Assembly (NCBI RefSeq): GCF_028372415.1
Contig: NC_092872.1
Location: forward strand, 280,491,206-280,555,205
DNA: 64,000 nucleotides
Reading direction: 5' to 3'
Origin: Notamacropus eugenii
Taxonomy: Eukaryota; Chordata; Mammalia; Diprotodontia; Macropodidae
A program made the translations under genes and the position numbers. Below are positions 1 through 11,255 of this stretch, piece after piece. The notes under the pieces were generated by a model, which was not told the origin of the DNA, ran no database searches, and saw nothing but the letters and a program-made list of their open reading frames with translations. How positions within the stretch are numbered: the stretch's first letter is position 1; each line of letters opens with the position of its first letter.

Positions 1-899
1 TCCCTATTGAATTTTATCTCCTCAGGGTTGGTCCATCATTCTAGTTGACTGAAATCTTTTGGGGTCCTAATTAACTGTTCCTTCTAGGTTTGGGTCATCT
101 GAAAAATCGACCAAAATGACATATATCCAAGTCAGCGATAAAAGTATTGAATATTTAAGGCCAATGAATGAATTAGTAAAAAAAAAAAATTAATAAGTAC
201 TTACTAGGTACGCAGCACTATGTTAAGTAGTGGAGATAAAATTCAAGAAGTGAGATAGTCCATTCCCTCAAGAAACTTATGTTCTAATAGGAAAGATAAC
301 TCATAAAGGAAATGGTGATCAGGGGGTATCATCTCAAGGACAGTGATTTGATCCATAAGCCAATCAATTGACATGTTCTTTCTAGTACCATTGGTGTTTT
401 GATTATTGTGAGATAGAAAACATGAGATAGAAAACTGGAGAGATGGAAGAGGGTGAGGCATCAAGGCAGATGGCAAGAAATGTAATATGGGACAATATGT
501 AAATATCTGGATGAGATGTGAGGCATCTCAGCACCAGCTGAGAATGGGCTAAGTTAATCAATCAAGATGATTCAGCCACAAGATTAAAGTTCCAGAATTG
601 AATCAATTAACTTCTTCAAGTGTTTAGACATGGGTTGTGGGAGTCCCTTCTGAAATAGGCTCATTTATGAGGGGAGAAATTTGGCAGTGATGCAGGTGGC
701 AAGACAGCTCAGGTAAATGGCAGGATGACCAAACCCAGAAGTTATCTGGTGACCATCTTTTGGGGATGGTGTGTAGAAAAGATTACTGCAAGAGAAGAAG
801 GGGGTGTCAAGTAGAATGACCTCTAATGTCCTGTCCAGTTTGTAAAATTCTGTAATGCTATCATGTACATTTATTCTCACTCCCTTCTTTCTCCCATAG
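1..899 (+). other. FAS: FAS intron 7 (3' part)
   Basis: This is non-coding sequence ending in a pyrimidine-rich tract and an AG acceptor at 898-899, directly before the 25-bp exon. Positions of about 200-300 resemble the 'transposon-age' repeat phrase seen elsewhere in the window (small size, ordered-count wording typical of old marsupial repeats). I looked for the preceding 83-bp exon known from human FAS and did not find it, so it should lie upstream of the window. Confidence 0.7.
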
Positions 900-924
900 G
901 AAGATATTCCTCTGAATCATAGAG
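900..924 (+). CDS. FAS: FAS exon 8 (25-bp microexon)
   Basis: A 25-bp segment lies between an acceptor (ctcccatag, ending at 899) and a donor (gtaaga, from 925). Read in frame it gives EDIPLNHR plus the first base (G) of a codon completed by exon 9 (GAT, Asp). Human FAS has a 25-bp exon 8 in the same place and phase, encoding the short cytoplasmic linker just before the death domain, and the E, N and D positions match. The exon is far too short to show as an open reading frame and was found from the phase needed by the last exon. The product is a cell-surface death receptor that binds FAS ligand. This stretch lies in the cytosol between the membrane-proximal region and the death domain. Confidence 0.86.
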
Positions 925-1504
925 GTAAGATATTATTTTATTTCCCCAGAAGCAATAGACTGCAGAATTATTGCCTTCTCCCCAATTCTACTACATCATT
1001 AAATTAATTACATGCATTAAATTACATCATTGCGTGCTCATTAAAAAATAGTGGCATGTACCCAGTAGCTGCTAAGTAATTGTTTGTTGAATTGAAATGA
1101 CAACATTATAAAGAAAAACAAAATTTGAAAGACTCGAATTTTGATTAGTGGGATAACAAACTGTGATTCCTTAAGATGAATGGCAAACTCTGCTGCTCAC
1201 CTCCTCCCAGAGAGAGGATGGACTCAAGATGCAGAGTTGGAGCTAACCAATGAGAGAATTTGTTTTGTTTGTACTTTGGTTTTGAGGGCTGGGTTATTTT
1301 TTTCTTTTTCAGTAGGTACTGGGAAGGGAAGGGAGGGATAATAAATGCCTGTTAACTGAAAGGGCAGGAGTTGATGGGGAGAGGTAATGGGTTCACCTTC
1401 ACTGGTAGTCTTCAAGTATTGTTTGTCAGGTTACTTGTTGAGATGTCATAAAGAAGATTCTTGTTTAGACTCTACTGGACCAGAAACTTGATGTAATGAA
1501 TGCA

Positions 1505-1660
1505 GAGCTAGATTCAGAATTCAAATCCCACCTCAGACACTTAGTAGCTATGCGATCTTGGACTTAACATTTCTGTGCCTTAGTTTCCTCCTCTGTAAAA
1601 TGAGCAGGTTAGATTTAGTGACCTCTGCAGTCTCTGCTGTAAGCCTAAGATTCCATAAAC
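1505..1660 (+). repeat. MIR (CORE-SINE)
   Basis: It carries the MIR order of phrases: 'cctcagacacttagtagct', 'tagtttcctcctctgtaaaatgag', then 'gtgacctctgcag'. It lies within FAS intron 8. Confidence 0.7.
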
Positions 1661-1774
1661 TCTGGGATCGCCTCTGACCCTGAGATCCTGAGACCAAGAA
1701 TAAAGCAAAATGAACTCAAATAGTCCCATTAAATGCTTACACTTTTCTAGCAAGACAAATGGAAGGAAGGAAAA

Positions 1775-2015
1775 AAATAGATATTTATCAAGCATCTCCC
1801 ATGTGCCCAACGCTGTGCTAAATGCTTTATAAATATTTTCTCATTTGATCCTCACAACAATCCTGTGAGGGAGGTGCTACTATTATCTCTATTTTACAGT
1901 GGAGGAAAAGGAAACAGACAAAAGTTCAATGACTTACCCAGGGCCACACAGCTAATAAGAGTGAAATGGAAACTGGGTTTCAACTCAGTGATTTCTCCAC
2001 TGTGCCATCTAGATG
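1775..2015 (-). repeat. MIR (CORE-SINE), near full length
   Basis: Read on +, it has 'gctgtgctaaatgctttata', 'ctcatttgatcctcacaaca', 'attttacagtggaggaaa' and 'gggccacacagctaataag', the reverse complement of the MIR consensus. Confidence 0.75.
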
Positions 2016-2744
2016 TTATTGGGAGGAAGCAGTAAGGACCTGGGGAACACTGCATCTCTTGGACTCAGTTCTTGACCTCTTAGTTTCCTTTTGGCTTTAA
2101 ATGGACAATCTTTGAGTCCTCCTCCTGGCTCCCTCTAACAAATGATACTCTAGCCTGTTTGTATACTTCCAGTGATGGGGGACTCATTGCAGTCCCTTTC
2201 TGGTTTTGGATAGCTTTCATTGTCATCAAGTTGTTCCTTTTGTTGAGTCAAAATCTTTGATTGGGGTGTAGCTGTCTCTGCCATGCTCCCACCAGCAGAC
2301 TCCATCTTTCATAGGACCCTGGCCAAAAAAAAAAAAATACCCTGACCACTGTTTCCTATCTCATCACCCCCCGATTTAGACCTTAATCCCAAGCAGGCAA
2401 AAAGATTCCAGAGCTACTTGCAATGTCATACCATCTCAAAACCAGACGATACCATTCAGATAATAACCATACCAAGACAATTTGTAAGTCTCTACTGCAT
2501 GCAGAACACTGAGCTAGGTGTTGGTTGTTTACATGAGACATAACTCCTGCTCTCACAGGGCTTATGGTCTGGAGCTGGGGCTGGGAGTGGGGGTGGGAAT
2601 CAAGTGTCCCCACAGGTAAGTCTAATTCAGAACTCTATGTGAGAAGTACATTTTCATCCAGATTTGATTTCCTCAGCCTGGGTGACTCCCAGTATGGAAA
2701 CCTCCCACCTCCCCCACTGTAGATCTGAAACTTGCCTGGGACAT

Positions 2745-2862
2745 TGGGAGATGAAGTGACTTGTCCATTGTCGTGCAGCTACATTGTGGCAGAGGCAGAA
2801 TTCGAACCCAGGTCTTCCTCACTCGGAGGCAAGCTTTTCATCCACTGAACCCTGCTGCTATT
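2745..2862 (-). repeat. MIR fragment
   Basis: The phrases 'gaagtgacttgtccattgtc' and 'ttcgaacccaggtcttcctc' match the 5' (tRNA-like) half of MIR in reverse. Confidence 0.6.
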
Positions 2863-2932
2863 CAGGTTAGAGGTGGAGGAGGTGGGGGTAGCTCAGTCTT
2901 ACAGAGACAGAAGCAGCTAGTCCAAATCTATA

Positions 2933-3090
2933 TGTCAGGTGGCACAGAGGAGAGGGCATGGGATTTGGGCTTGGGAAAACCTGGATTCTTGTCTGTGTGG
3001 TCCTGGGCAAGTCCCTCAACCTTTCTGAGTCTCAGTTTCTTCATCTGTAAAATTAGAGGATTGTGCTTGGCAATCCCTTAGTGCTCTAAA
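2933..3090 (+). repeat. MIR
   Basis: 'cctgggcaagtccctcaacc' followed by 'tctcagtttcttcatctgta' and a degenerate 3' part. It abuts a hAT-type fragment. Confidence 0.65.
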
Positions 3091-3091
3091 A

Positions 3092-3270
3092 TGGGAGGTC
3101 TTAACCTGAGGTCTGCAAGCTTAGTGGTGGCAATTATTGTTTTTATTATTTTGATAACCACATTAATAGTCGGTTCCCTTGTATTCCTGTGTATGTTTGT
3201 ACACTTAAAAACATTATCCTGAGAATGGATCCAAATGCACTCTGCAAGCTTCTGTAAAATCACAGAATTC
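3092..3270. mobile_element. Non-autonomous hAT-type DNA transposon fragment
   Basis: It begins 'gtcttaacctgaggtctg' and contains 'gataacca', 'ggttcccttgtattcctg' and 'aaaacattatcctgag', in the same order as the more complete copy at 46387-46595. The terminal phrase resembles the TTCTTAACC ends of Charlie-like hAT elements. The right end is degraded. Confidence 0.5.
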
Positions 3271-3724
3271 GTTTTTCTTCCCCTGGGGGATGGGAATCAG
3301 GAGATCAGAGGGAGGGGTGCCTTTCTCTTCTTTCTGACTCTTGGGGTCACTTGGTTGTTGAGGGAACAATGCAGTCCCTGGGTCTCAGTTTCCTGATGTA
3401 AAATGAGAAATGGAGTCCCGCTTTTGTGTCTGGACCACTTTAGAAGTCTTGTCAAGTCTCTGGTCCCCTTCTCAGAAAAATGTTGTTAAAAAGTGTATTG
3501 AAATAAAGCCATGCAGACTTCAGGTTACAAACTCCTATCCTCAATGACCTTGAGGGTCTTCCCCAGCCCTACAGCTATGCTCCTATGTTCCTAAAAAACA
3601 GAATTAAAAGTCATAAAAACATCATCCTTTGGGCCCTTGTGGGAAAGGAAGGAGCAGAGGTTCATTTCCAAAATTCCTCGTTTCATGGGATATTTTCTCT
3701 TTGTGTTTGTTTATTGCTTTTCAG

Positions 3725-4065
3725 ATATTGACTTGAATAAATATATTCCAAAAATTGCTGAGAAAATGGAACTAGACCAGGTTAAGAAGTTTGTCCGGAA
3801 GGTGGGCCTAGATGAAGTCAAAATTGACGGAGTCAAGCACAATTATATCAGTGACTCAGAGGAGCAGAAATTCCAGCTGCTCAGACTTTGGTATGAGAAC
3901 CACGGGAAGAAGGGGGCTTACGCACAACTCATGTCGGGCCTTCGGGAGATTGGGCTGAGAGTTGTTGCTGAAGAGCTACAAGAAGTCATCAAGACCCCCC
4001 CAGAGAATGAACATGAGAATGGAAACCCCAATGTCCTACATAACCAAGGCCTGGCCTCCAGCTAG
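3725..4065 (+). CDS. FAS: FAS last exon (exon 9): death domain and C-terminal tail
   Basis: The exon opens after acceptor tttcag at 3724. Its first codon is shared with exon 8, and 113 residues follow to the TAG at 4063-4065. The sequence is clearly the FAS death domain: DIDLNKYIPKIAEKM, QVKKFVRKVGL, VKIDGVKHNYI, EEQKFQLLRLWYENHGKKGAY and AEELQEVI align with human FAS helix by helix. The domain recruits FADD through death-domain contacts to build the caspase-8-activating complex under the plasma membrane. The tyrosine-based YxxL motif after GKKGA is kept (YAQL). The tail after the last helix is short, acidic and polar, and ends ...GLASS. It lacks the Ser-Leu-Val C-terminus that in human FAS binds the PDZ protein PTPN13. 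The frame is intact with no stop, so the gene appears functional. An upstream open extension (from 3637) is intron. Confidence 0.95.
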
Positions 4066-4375
4066 AGGTCTCTGGAGCCCAGTGCTTCTCCAGGCAATCT
4101 CAGAGACAGTGCAGAGGGAGGGGGATAGTAAAATCAGCCCTCATTTTCAGGGTCATAAGTAGTTTGGGGTATAAATATAACAACTTTAAGAGCAGTTCTT
4201 CTTTTGTCAGGACATAGATATTTATATAGAAATATATCTGAATCTACCTGTGTAAATCAGGGATTTGGGGAAGGTCACCCCTACCTCCCCCCGCCTTGTG
4301 GGGAATAGACTTCAGAATTGGAATGAAGTAACCAAAATATAGGGGAAAAGATTAAAAAAAAATGATAAGATAGTG
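4066..4375 (+). other. FAS: FAS 3' UTR (proximal)
   Basis: AT-rich non-coding sequence follows the stop. I place a provisional end just after the ATTAAA hexamer at 4351-4356. Retroviral sequence begins within the next 100-200 bp, so longer 3' UTR forms would run into it. Confidence 0.55.
4351..4356 (+). terminator. FAS: Candidate FAS polyadenylation signal (ATTAAA)
   Basis: ATTAAA is followed by an A-run and then a GT-rich stretch (about 4370-4390, 'agtgttgttttatctgggg'), the usual layout of a cleavage site with a downstream element. No AATAAA occurs between the stop codon and the retroviral remnant. Confidence 0.45.
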
Positions 4376-4529
4376 TTGTTTTATCTGGGGTGAAGCATAT
4401 GTAGGAGGAGTAATATGGTACAAATATGGGTCTTTAGAAGATTGGGTATGCTAAAAGTTGAATCTGTATGTAAATGCTAAAAACCCCTTTGATTCAGAGG
4501 AAGGCATTTCTGCTGCCCTTTGGATGCCA

Positions 4530-5268
4530 GAAGTGCAGCAGATGATATTGAAAGGGAAAAAGGGGGAGGAAGAGGAGAAAGGATCCGCTCCTCTCACTCC
4601 CCCCTCCCTATGCAGAGGGCTTGGTGGCTCCACTTCCCCCCCACTCTGAACCTAAAGAAAAAGGGGAAGAGGACTTATGTAGTTCTAGTGAGCTATGTGG
4701 TCCTCTGTTTAGAGGAACAGAGACAACTATTAAAAGGTCAGGAAAATTTACCCTTAAAAATGAAATCAAAAACATCCACTGAGTTATTTGCTTTAAGAGA
4801 GGTCCAATCAGCTCAAGGAGGCTTGATTTATGTCAATGCACCTCTTAGTGCAGCTGAGGTGAGAAATTCTAAGAAAGAAATAAAAGACCTAATGGCAGAC
4901 CCACAGGGCTTATCAGAGCAACTAGATCAGTTTTGGGGACCTAATAAATATATACTGGGAGTGAATTAATGAATGTCTTAAATATCTTATTCTCTCAAGA
5001 AGAATGGGACATGATAAGAAGGGCTGCTATGATAGAATGGGAACGCCAGCACCCACCCACGGCCGGGGTGGTGCCAGCTGTCCAGAACTATCTAACTCAG
5101 GACCTTTGGTGGGACCATAATAACGAAGTCCATAGAATCCATATGCAGGACTTGGGAGAGTTAATTATAACTGGCATTAGGAATGCTGTCCCTAAACTCA
5201 AGAACATTAAACTACAATTTGTTACCAATGCCTGGCCAGTTTTTGAAGTTGAAAAGGAAGATTTATGA
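4530..5268 (+). pseudogene. ERV gag (capsid) remnant
   Basis: Two adjacent reading frames carry capsid-type sequence. The first (to 4969) includes LREVQSAQGGLIYVNAPLS and SEQLDQFWGPN. The second (4969-5268) includes ILFSQEEWDMIRRAAM and EWERQHPP, a signature of class I ERV capsid near the start of its major homology-type region. The two are offset by a small indel near 4955-4970, so gag is not translatable as one protein. The proline-rich part before 4650 may be the pp12-like region. The piece stops at 5268 with no nucleocapsid zinc knuckle, protease or reverse transcriptase after it. It is inactive. Confidence 0.78.
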
Positions 5269-5396
5269 TACTTTGCAGAGCACTTGCATAGTGGCTCTAT
5301 TCGTTAAATTGTGAAGTTAAATTAAATGGTTAGGTTTTTAACCTCTACGTTTCTTTTTAAGGAAAAGGTAGTGAGTATTTGGTTCCTTTAAAATAC

Positions 5397-5412
5397 AAAA
5401 GGAAGGGAGGAA
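5397..5412 (+). other. Retroviral polypurine tract
   Basis: Sixteen purines (aaaaggaagggaggaa) lie 2 bp before the LTR-like TGGGTGGGA terminus. This is where plus-strand synthesis is primed in retroviruses and marks the U3 boundary. Confidence 0.65.
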
Positions 5413-8400
5413 TATGGGTGGGATGTGTTTAGACTTTGTGCTTCCTCCTTCCTTTTCCCACTTAAGAAAATGCTTAGCTTGATTAGGAAACCAAAAAGTT
5501 ATGGAAGGTTATTGCATTTAAAAATTGTTTGCTGTGATTTGTAAGTATTATTAAATTATTTAGTCCCTTTTGCCTGGGTAAGGAGGGTTTTTTTAATTAT
5601 ACAGGAGTGGCAGGCAATTCTCTACCTTACCTGAAGAAAGATCAGTAATGGAAATTAGCAGAGTAAAAGACAGGCAGTCTGGAGTGAAAAGCTGAGTTTT
5701 GATTTAATGAGATCTGAAAGCTAAAATTTGTAATTTATGTTTCAATTAAATAAATACATTTGATAGCAAAAGGCTGTGTGTGTAAAAATTGCAAACACAC
5801 TTTAGAATTTTGATGAGATTTCTTTTAGAAGTGTTAACTCTGTCCACGTGCTTAGACAACGTGGACAAAGGGAAAGTTACTCCCCTCCCATATGATTTAA
5901 AGGTTGGAGTGAGACCCCGAGAGCAGGTCTGCTGGACTTGGGAGGGGAGGGAGATGGAAGAGGGCTCTTTAGCCCTTTAAAGAAGTAGAGTAAAAGAAGA
6001 GGAGGGTTAAAATGGTTTTTTTTTTTTTAATATAAACCTAGGTTTGATATGGTTTCAAGTTAAAATCTGTCCTGAAGGAATAACAGGCAGCATCTGAGAA
6101 TACTCTTCCTATCAGGATCAAGCAGAAAGATATCGTTATTTAGCATTTAGAAATTGCTTTGCTACATTAATGATGAATTGGTTTGTGATTCTTAAGCCTG
6201 TTCCATTTAAGGATGTAGCAAGTAGATTAAAAAGTTCATTTCTGTTGTTAAGAAAGAAGTTTTAACTAAAATTGGTTTTTGCTATGAATAAAGCATTTAC
6301 AAAAGTATTTAAAAGGAAGCTTATGGCTAAATGTGAAAAGACCTTACGTTTTAGGTCTTGTAATTTTTTTGTCAATTAGGTTCATGAAGGTTTTGTGATA
6401 AATTGTAAACTGTTCTTAAAAAGAGGAAGATATTTGTTGTATTAAGAAATGCTTTATAATATATTTTTGTATGATTTTTTGAAAGGTTTACCTATCAAAT
6501 TTATATTTGTAAGCTAATCTGTTATAAGAAAGGAGACAAGGAATTTTATGGTTCCAGGTAGCTCTCTGGAAAATTTTAGGAAAGCTTCCTGGTCCCATCC
6601 CCTCTCTTTATTTGGAAGTTCAGTCATCACAGAAGGATTTCTTAAGATCTAATTTGAACTGGAGATACTCAGAGGAGAGATGTTAACTATTTTTTATGGT
6701 GAAGGAAAAGAGTGGCCCCAGCCCCATCTAGGGGCCTCTAAGATTTGAAGAGTCTAAAGTGAGCACCTAAGAGGTGTGGCCCTTCACTTTGTTAAAGTTG
6801 TAATCTTTATGTGAAGTGTAGGCTGTGTATAGAATTCCTAAACTAGGAATTTGTTTTGGTGGTAAATAGTTTCTAATGATTGGCTTTTAGGACAAATTTA
6901 AAATTTAAGTAGTGAGTCCCGGTAAAATTTTTGATTAAGTGAAATTTATTATCTAATGGACAAGCCTCAGGGAACAATTGTGCCCTTAGCCTGTAATGGG
7001 ATCCTTCTGGCTCAGTTCCCCATTGTGATAGAGGGACTGAGGAAGGAGTCCAGGATGGTTCCAGGAGGTTTAGGGGTTTCCAGCAATTGGATTAACAGGG
7101 CATAGTGACATGCCTTTACGGGCCTCTAGAGAGTCAGTACGTGGCACAAGGTGAGGTTTTCCAGGGCCCTTTTAGATAAATGGGACTATAACTCTTTGAG
7201 GATAATGGACAAAGGTCCCAATTTGGGATAAGGATTTTACATGTTACAAAGTGATATAAGGCAATTAGCATTAAAACAATTGACTGAATTAATTACTGAG
7301 ACTAAAATCAGATATTCTTAGTTTAGGGAAATGAATTTTAGTTTAAGTTTCTTAGAGGCAGGTAATCTCTGGTAAAATTTGGCATTTATGGAAAAGTTAA
7401 ATGTTTCTGTTTTGATTTGAATTCATTTCAAGAAATTAATGTTTGAATTTGTCATATGTGTAGCTCATTCTCTTAGACTGAGCAGAGTTATAAAGGTATA
7501 GAGAAGCTTGGGAAGCAGATGTAAATCTATAAGGAACAAGAACATGTACAGAAATCTATGCAAGCCTTCAGACTTGCTTCAAAAGATGTTCCTTAGCCAA
7601 TGTGAAATTATAGTCATATCTGAAACCTGATTATTGGAACTTGCTATTCTAAGATTTTATGGGACTATTAACTGACTGTTCTTCTGAGTCTAACTCCAGG
7701 TATGGATAGCAAGAAAGGTGGTTTGAGCCTCTGATCCATGATGTCAGTAAGCCTGTGAGATGCTGGCCATGAACTGCAAAAGGTGATCTCATGGTAAAGT
7801 TGGGAACTCGAGTGGCTGTTCAGCCTGGGCTGAAGTAGGATTCTCCTGACTCAATTTCCCCACTGACACCTGGTGGATTTTAAGCCTAGCTGAATGCCAG
7901 CTGACAATCTGCTCCTACCTGGAACTGACATGAAGTTAGGGAGATATTGTTTCCCTGCAATGTCCCTACTCTTAGTGGCAATTTCCTGTAGTCAAAAGTT
8001 TTGTAAGCTTAATGTCAGATTTATTAAATAACAGATTGTTGGTAGGGGAACATCTGAGGTTAAGTCTAAGATTTAGCTATTAACTTAAGACTTAACAACA
8101 ATAAATTAGGGTTTTTTAATTTCTAGTAATAGTGTGGAGACCATCAGGTTAATAAGGCTTGTGAGGTTAGCATACATAGCTAATCATTATTGTGTCTCAG
8201 TTGGTTAAAAGAAAAATGGTTTGTGGCCTTTATTGTAAATGCTTTAAAAGAAATATTACCTGGATGTAAGATGTAAATACTGGGTTCTAAGTGGATTTCT
8301 TAAATATGATAATTGGCCAAAGTCCCAATTTTGATTTTGTAGAGTGATGAGTGTATAAAGCTTAAGAATGGTCATCTAAAATGGTATTAAGGTCAGTTTT

Positions 8401-9290
8401 GTAGGAGAGTGGACATCTGGATTTCTACAAGAAGATAAAGAAATGTGCAGAGATGCTGTGTTGAAGATGGCCCGAAGGAGCATCTAGATCAGAAAACTGC
8501 ATCAGATGATGTCCTTCCCCAGATGAGATGGAACCTCTGAATGGATAATTCATTGATTTAAATCTGTATTTGTACTTATAACATAGGGACAGTCCCCTTG
8601 TAATTTGTCAATGTATTGATTAACTTTGCTCTCTACCTATATTCATTTAAGGGGATAGATGAAGGAAATAATGTATAGGGGAAAGAATGTGAGGATTGTA
8701 TTTAATTTTAGAGATTGACCATGTTTTTGTCCAAATTTGGTCTTCTCCTTTAAAAGCATGAAGGAGAAGAAGGAGTGGTATGAGAGTATGAAAAGTGAAG
8801 GAGATCAATTAACAGATAATCTGTATTAGTAGTGGTGTGAAAAGTCTTCAGATGATAGAAAAGAGGAGGGATTGAGTGAGATAAGGAAATTGTGAAGACT
8901 TTTCATAATAAAAATATGGGGAATATTGGATTTTCTGAATAAAATTTCTCTTCCATAAGGCCTCTCTCCCTGGATACCTGAGTTTCAGGTATTCAGGGCT
9001 TGTGGACAGTCAGTTGGTTCCCCTCCACCCACCCCTTACCAGCTACCAGCTTTCTTTGTGAAAGTGTTGTGGGCTATAACCAAAACTTGGGAGTTACTCA
9101 GATCTTCCCTTTGTTTGTTGTACTGTTGCCACATCAATGCTACCAGCTCCCGCTTCTCTCCCTCCCCTCCTTTCTAAAGCCACATCAGCAGTTCAGTTAG
9201 ATATTAGATGAGGTAACTGTGTTAGGATAGGTGAAGATTTCCTGGGGTTTGTTTAGTTTTTCACGCTTAGATTGTGAGCCTGCCTCCCAG

Positions 9291-9346
9291 CCAATGGAGA
9301 GGTGGGATAGTGGGGAGGTGGGATTCTCTGTGTTAGGGTATAAAAA
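9291..9346 (+). promoter_or_regulatory. LTR core promoter (CCAAT box and TATA box)
   Basis: CCAAT at 9291-9295 (context cagccaatgg) is followed 44 bp later by TATAAAAA at 9339-9346. Transcription would begin near 9370, which defines the R region. Whether it is active in the host is unknown. Confidence 0.6.
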
Positions 9347-9427
9347 TTGTGCTTCAATTTCTGTAAGTTGCCTCCCTCCACCAGGTTCCCAGACCTGGTG
9401 AAAGGATGTCCCTTTCTCTACAATTGT

Positions 9428-9433
9428 AATAAA
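9428..9433 (+). terminator. LTR polyadenylation signal (AATAAA)
   Basis: AATAAA lies about 60 bp after the predicted cap site and is followed by T-rich sequence, as in R/U5. It could also end read-through transcripts from FAS, which lie on the same strand. Confidence 0.6.
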
Positions 9434-9510
9434 TCTTTTTCTTTCTGTTCTTATTGAGAAGCCTCTTCATTTATTTAAAATTCTGAGTAAGGGTCTTTTC
9501 ATCCCACACA

Positions 9511-9668
9511 ATCAGGAAGACTGGAGATAACCCAGGATGAGGTAATTGGGATTGAGTGACTTGCCCAAGGTCACACAGCTAGTGAGTATCAAGTGTCTGA
9601 GGTGAAATTTGAACTCAGGTCCTCCTGACTCCTGCACTGGTGCTCTATCCACTGCACCACCTAGCTGC

Positions 9669-9670
<2 letters not shown>
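9511..9670 (-). repeat. Marsupial tRNA-derived SINE
   Basis: On the reverse strand it starts with a tRNA-like head (A-box 'ggtggtgcagtggatagagc', B-box 'gagttcaaatttc'). It continues with 'agctgtgtgaccttgggcaa' and a tail containing 'cctgggttatctccagtctt'. It directly abuts the LTR end. Confidence 0.75.
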
Positions 9671-9709
<39 letters not shown>

Positions 9710-9763
9710 TATATGTACATATGTACACATATACATATGTATATATATATATATATATATATA
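9671..9763. repeat. Compound (CA)n and (TA)n microsatellite
   Basis: About 17 CA units at 9671-9704 pass through mixed 'atacatatgtacata' sequence into about 13 TA units ending at 9763. Confidence 0.95.
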
Positions 9764-10200
9764 CACTCTGAGGTGAGGTTTTGCTTTGGGGCTGACTCTT
9801 TGGAAGAAGGTTCATGTGCCAGATGAGACTCTGGGAAGCTATTAAGAAGCCCCCCAGCTTTAAAAACCCCAAAGATGGTGTTTCTCTCTCTGGTAACTAT
9901 GTATGTATGTAATGGTCAGACAGTTGGATCTCTCTGTGGATCTCTGATGCATGTATTGCTTATGGTCAGACAATGAGAAGCCCTGTCTGTTGGTCTTTAT
10001 TTCTCTGCTTCTATTTTCTCTGTTGGTGAATGTAATTAAAGTAGATTGTTGGTCCCTCAAAAGTTACTTTCCTTTTAGAAAAGCATATCAAAGAACCTGG
10101 GCTAGCAGGTCATTCTGTGTATGCCAGGGTTCTTACTAATGCAAAGTTCCAATTCAAGAAGGAAGTCTAAAGAATGGGTCAGCAATAACAGAAAGGACTC
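9764..10200 (+). repeat. Possible solitary LTR fragment
   Basis: The section from about 9960 to 10140 ('ttggtctttatttctctgct', 'gtaattaaagtagattgttg') has the look of an LTR R/U5 region with an ATTAAA signal, similar to marsupial ERV ends I know by pattern. I see no clear TG...CA boundaries. Confidence 0.3.
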
Positions 10201-10343
10201 CTAAATAAATTCCAAACAAGCGAAGCTTCAAAAAAAAATGCACCTGGGGAAGTGGTCCCTGCCCAGGTCTGCCTGCCCACTCCGGTGGCTGTCTGGCTCA
10301 AGCCTTCAGGTACATTTATACATCTTTCTATGAAAAAATTAAA

Positions 10344-11255
<912 letters not shown>

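Larger units (their letters stand above)
925..3724 (+). other. FAS: FAS intron 8
   Basis: A 2.8-kb intron with donor gtaaga at 925 and acceptor ttgcttttcag ending at 3724, preceded by a pyrimidine-rich tract. It contains four MIR copies and a hAT-type fragment, listed separately. Positions 2090-2320 resemble an old mammalian repeat that I cannot assign. I see no further exon. Confidence 0.8.
4440..9510 (+). mobile_element. Class I (gammaretrovirus-like) endogenous retrovirus, 5'-truncated and internally deleted
   Basis: The order is a gag remnant, a short spacer, a polypurine tract, then one LTR. No 5' LTR, pro-pol or env reading frame is visible. The gag piece has class I ERV capsid character. 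The 5' edge is approximate, because FAS 3' UTR grades into it without a clear junction, and no target-site duplication can be seen. It lies in the same direction as FAS. Confidence 0.75.
5415..9510 (+). repeat. ERV 3' LTR, apparently about 4.1 kb
   Basis: The left end TGGGTGGGA (5415-5423) and right end TCCCACACA (9502-9510) are inverted repeats with one mismatch, giving TG...CA ends. A CCAAT box, TATA box and AATAAA lie in the last 220 bp in the order expected for U3-R-U5. The body is AT-rich and has no long reading frame. Two segments look like diverged internal duplicates (about 6990-7260 and 7830-8360). The length is far above the usual 0.4-1 kb, so an insertion, or two fused LTRs, is possible. 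Confidence 0.55.

Noticed and set aside
380..480. Search for the 83-bp FAS exon 7 ('gagatagaaaacatg' looks slightly like it)
   Set aside because: No matching splice sites and no basic Lys/Arg-rich translation as in the known exon.
3637..3724. Upstream extension of the FAS death-domain open frame with an ATG
   Set aside because: It lies in intron sequence, including the pyrimidine tract and AG acceptor. The coding part starts at 3725.
9512..9872. Open frames rich in VCVCVC and YIYIYI
   Set aside because: Translations of the (CA)n and (TA)n tract.
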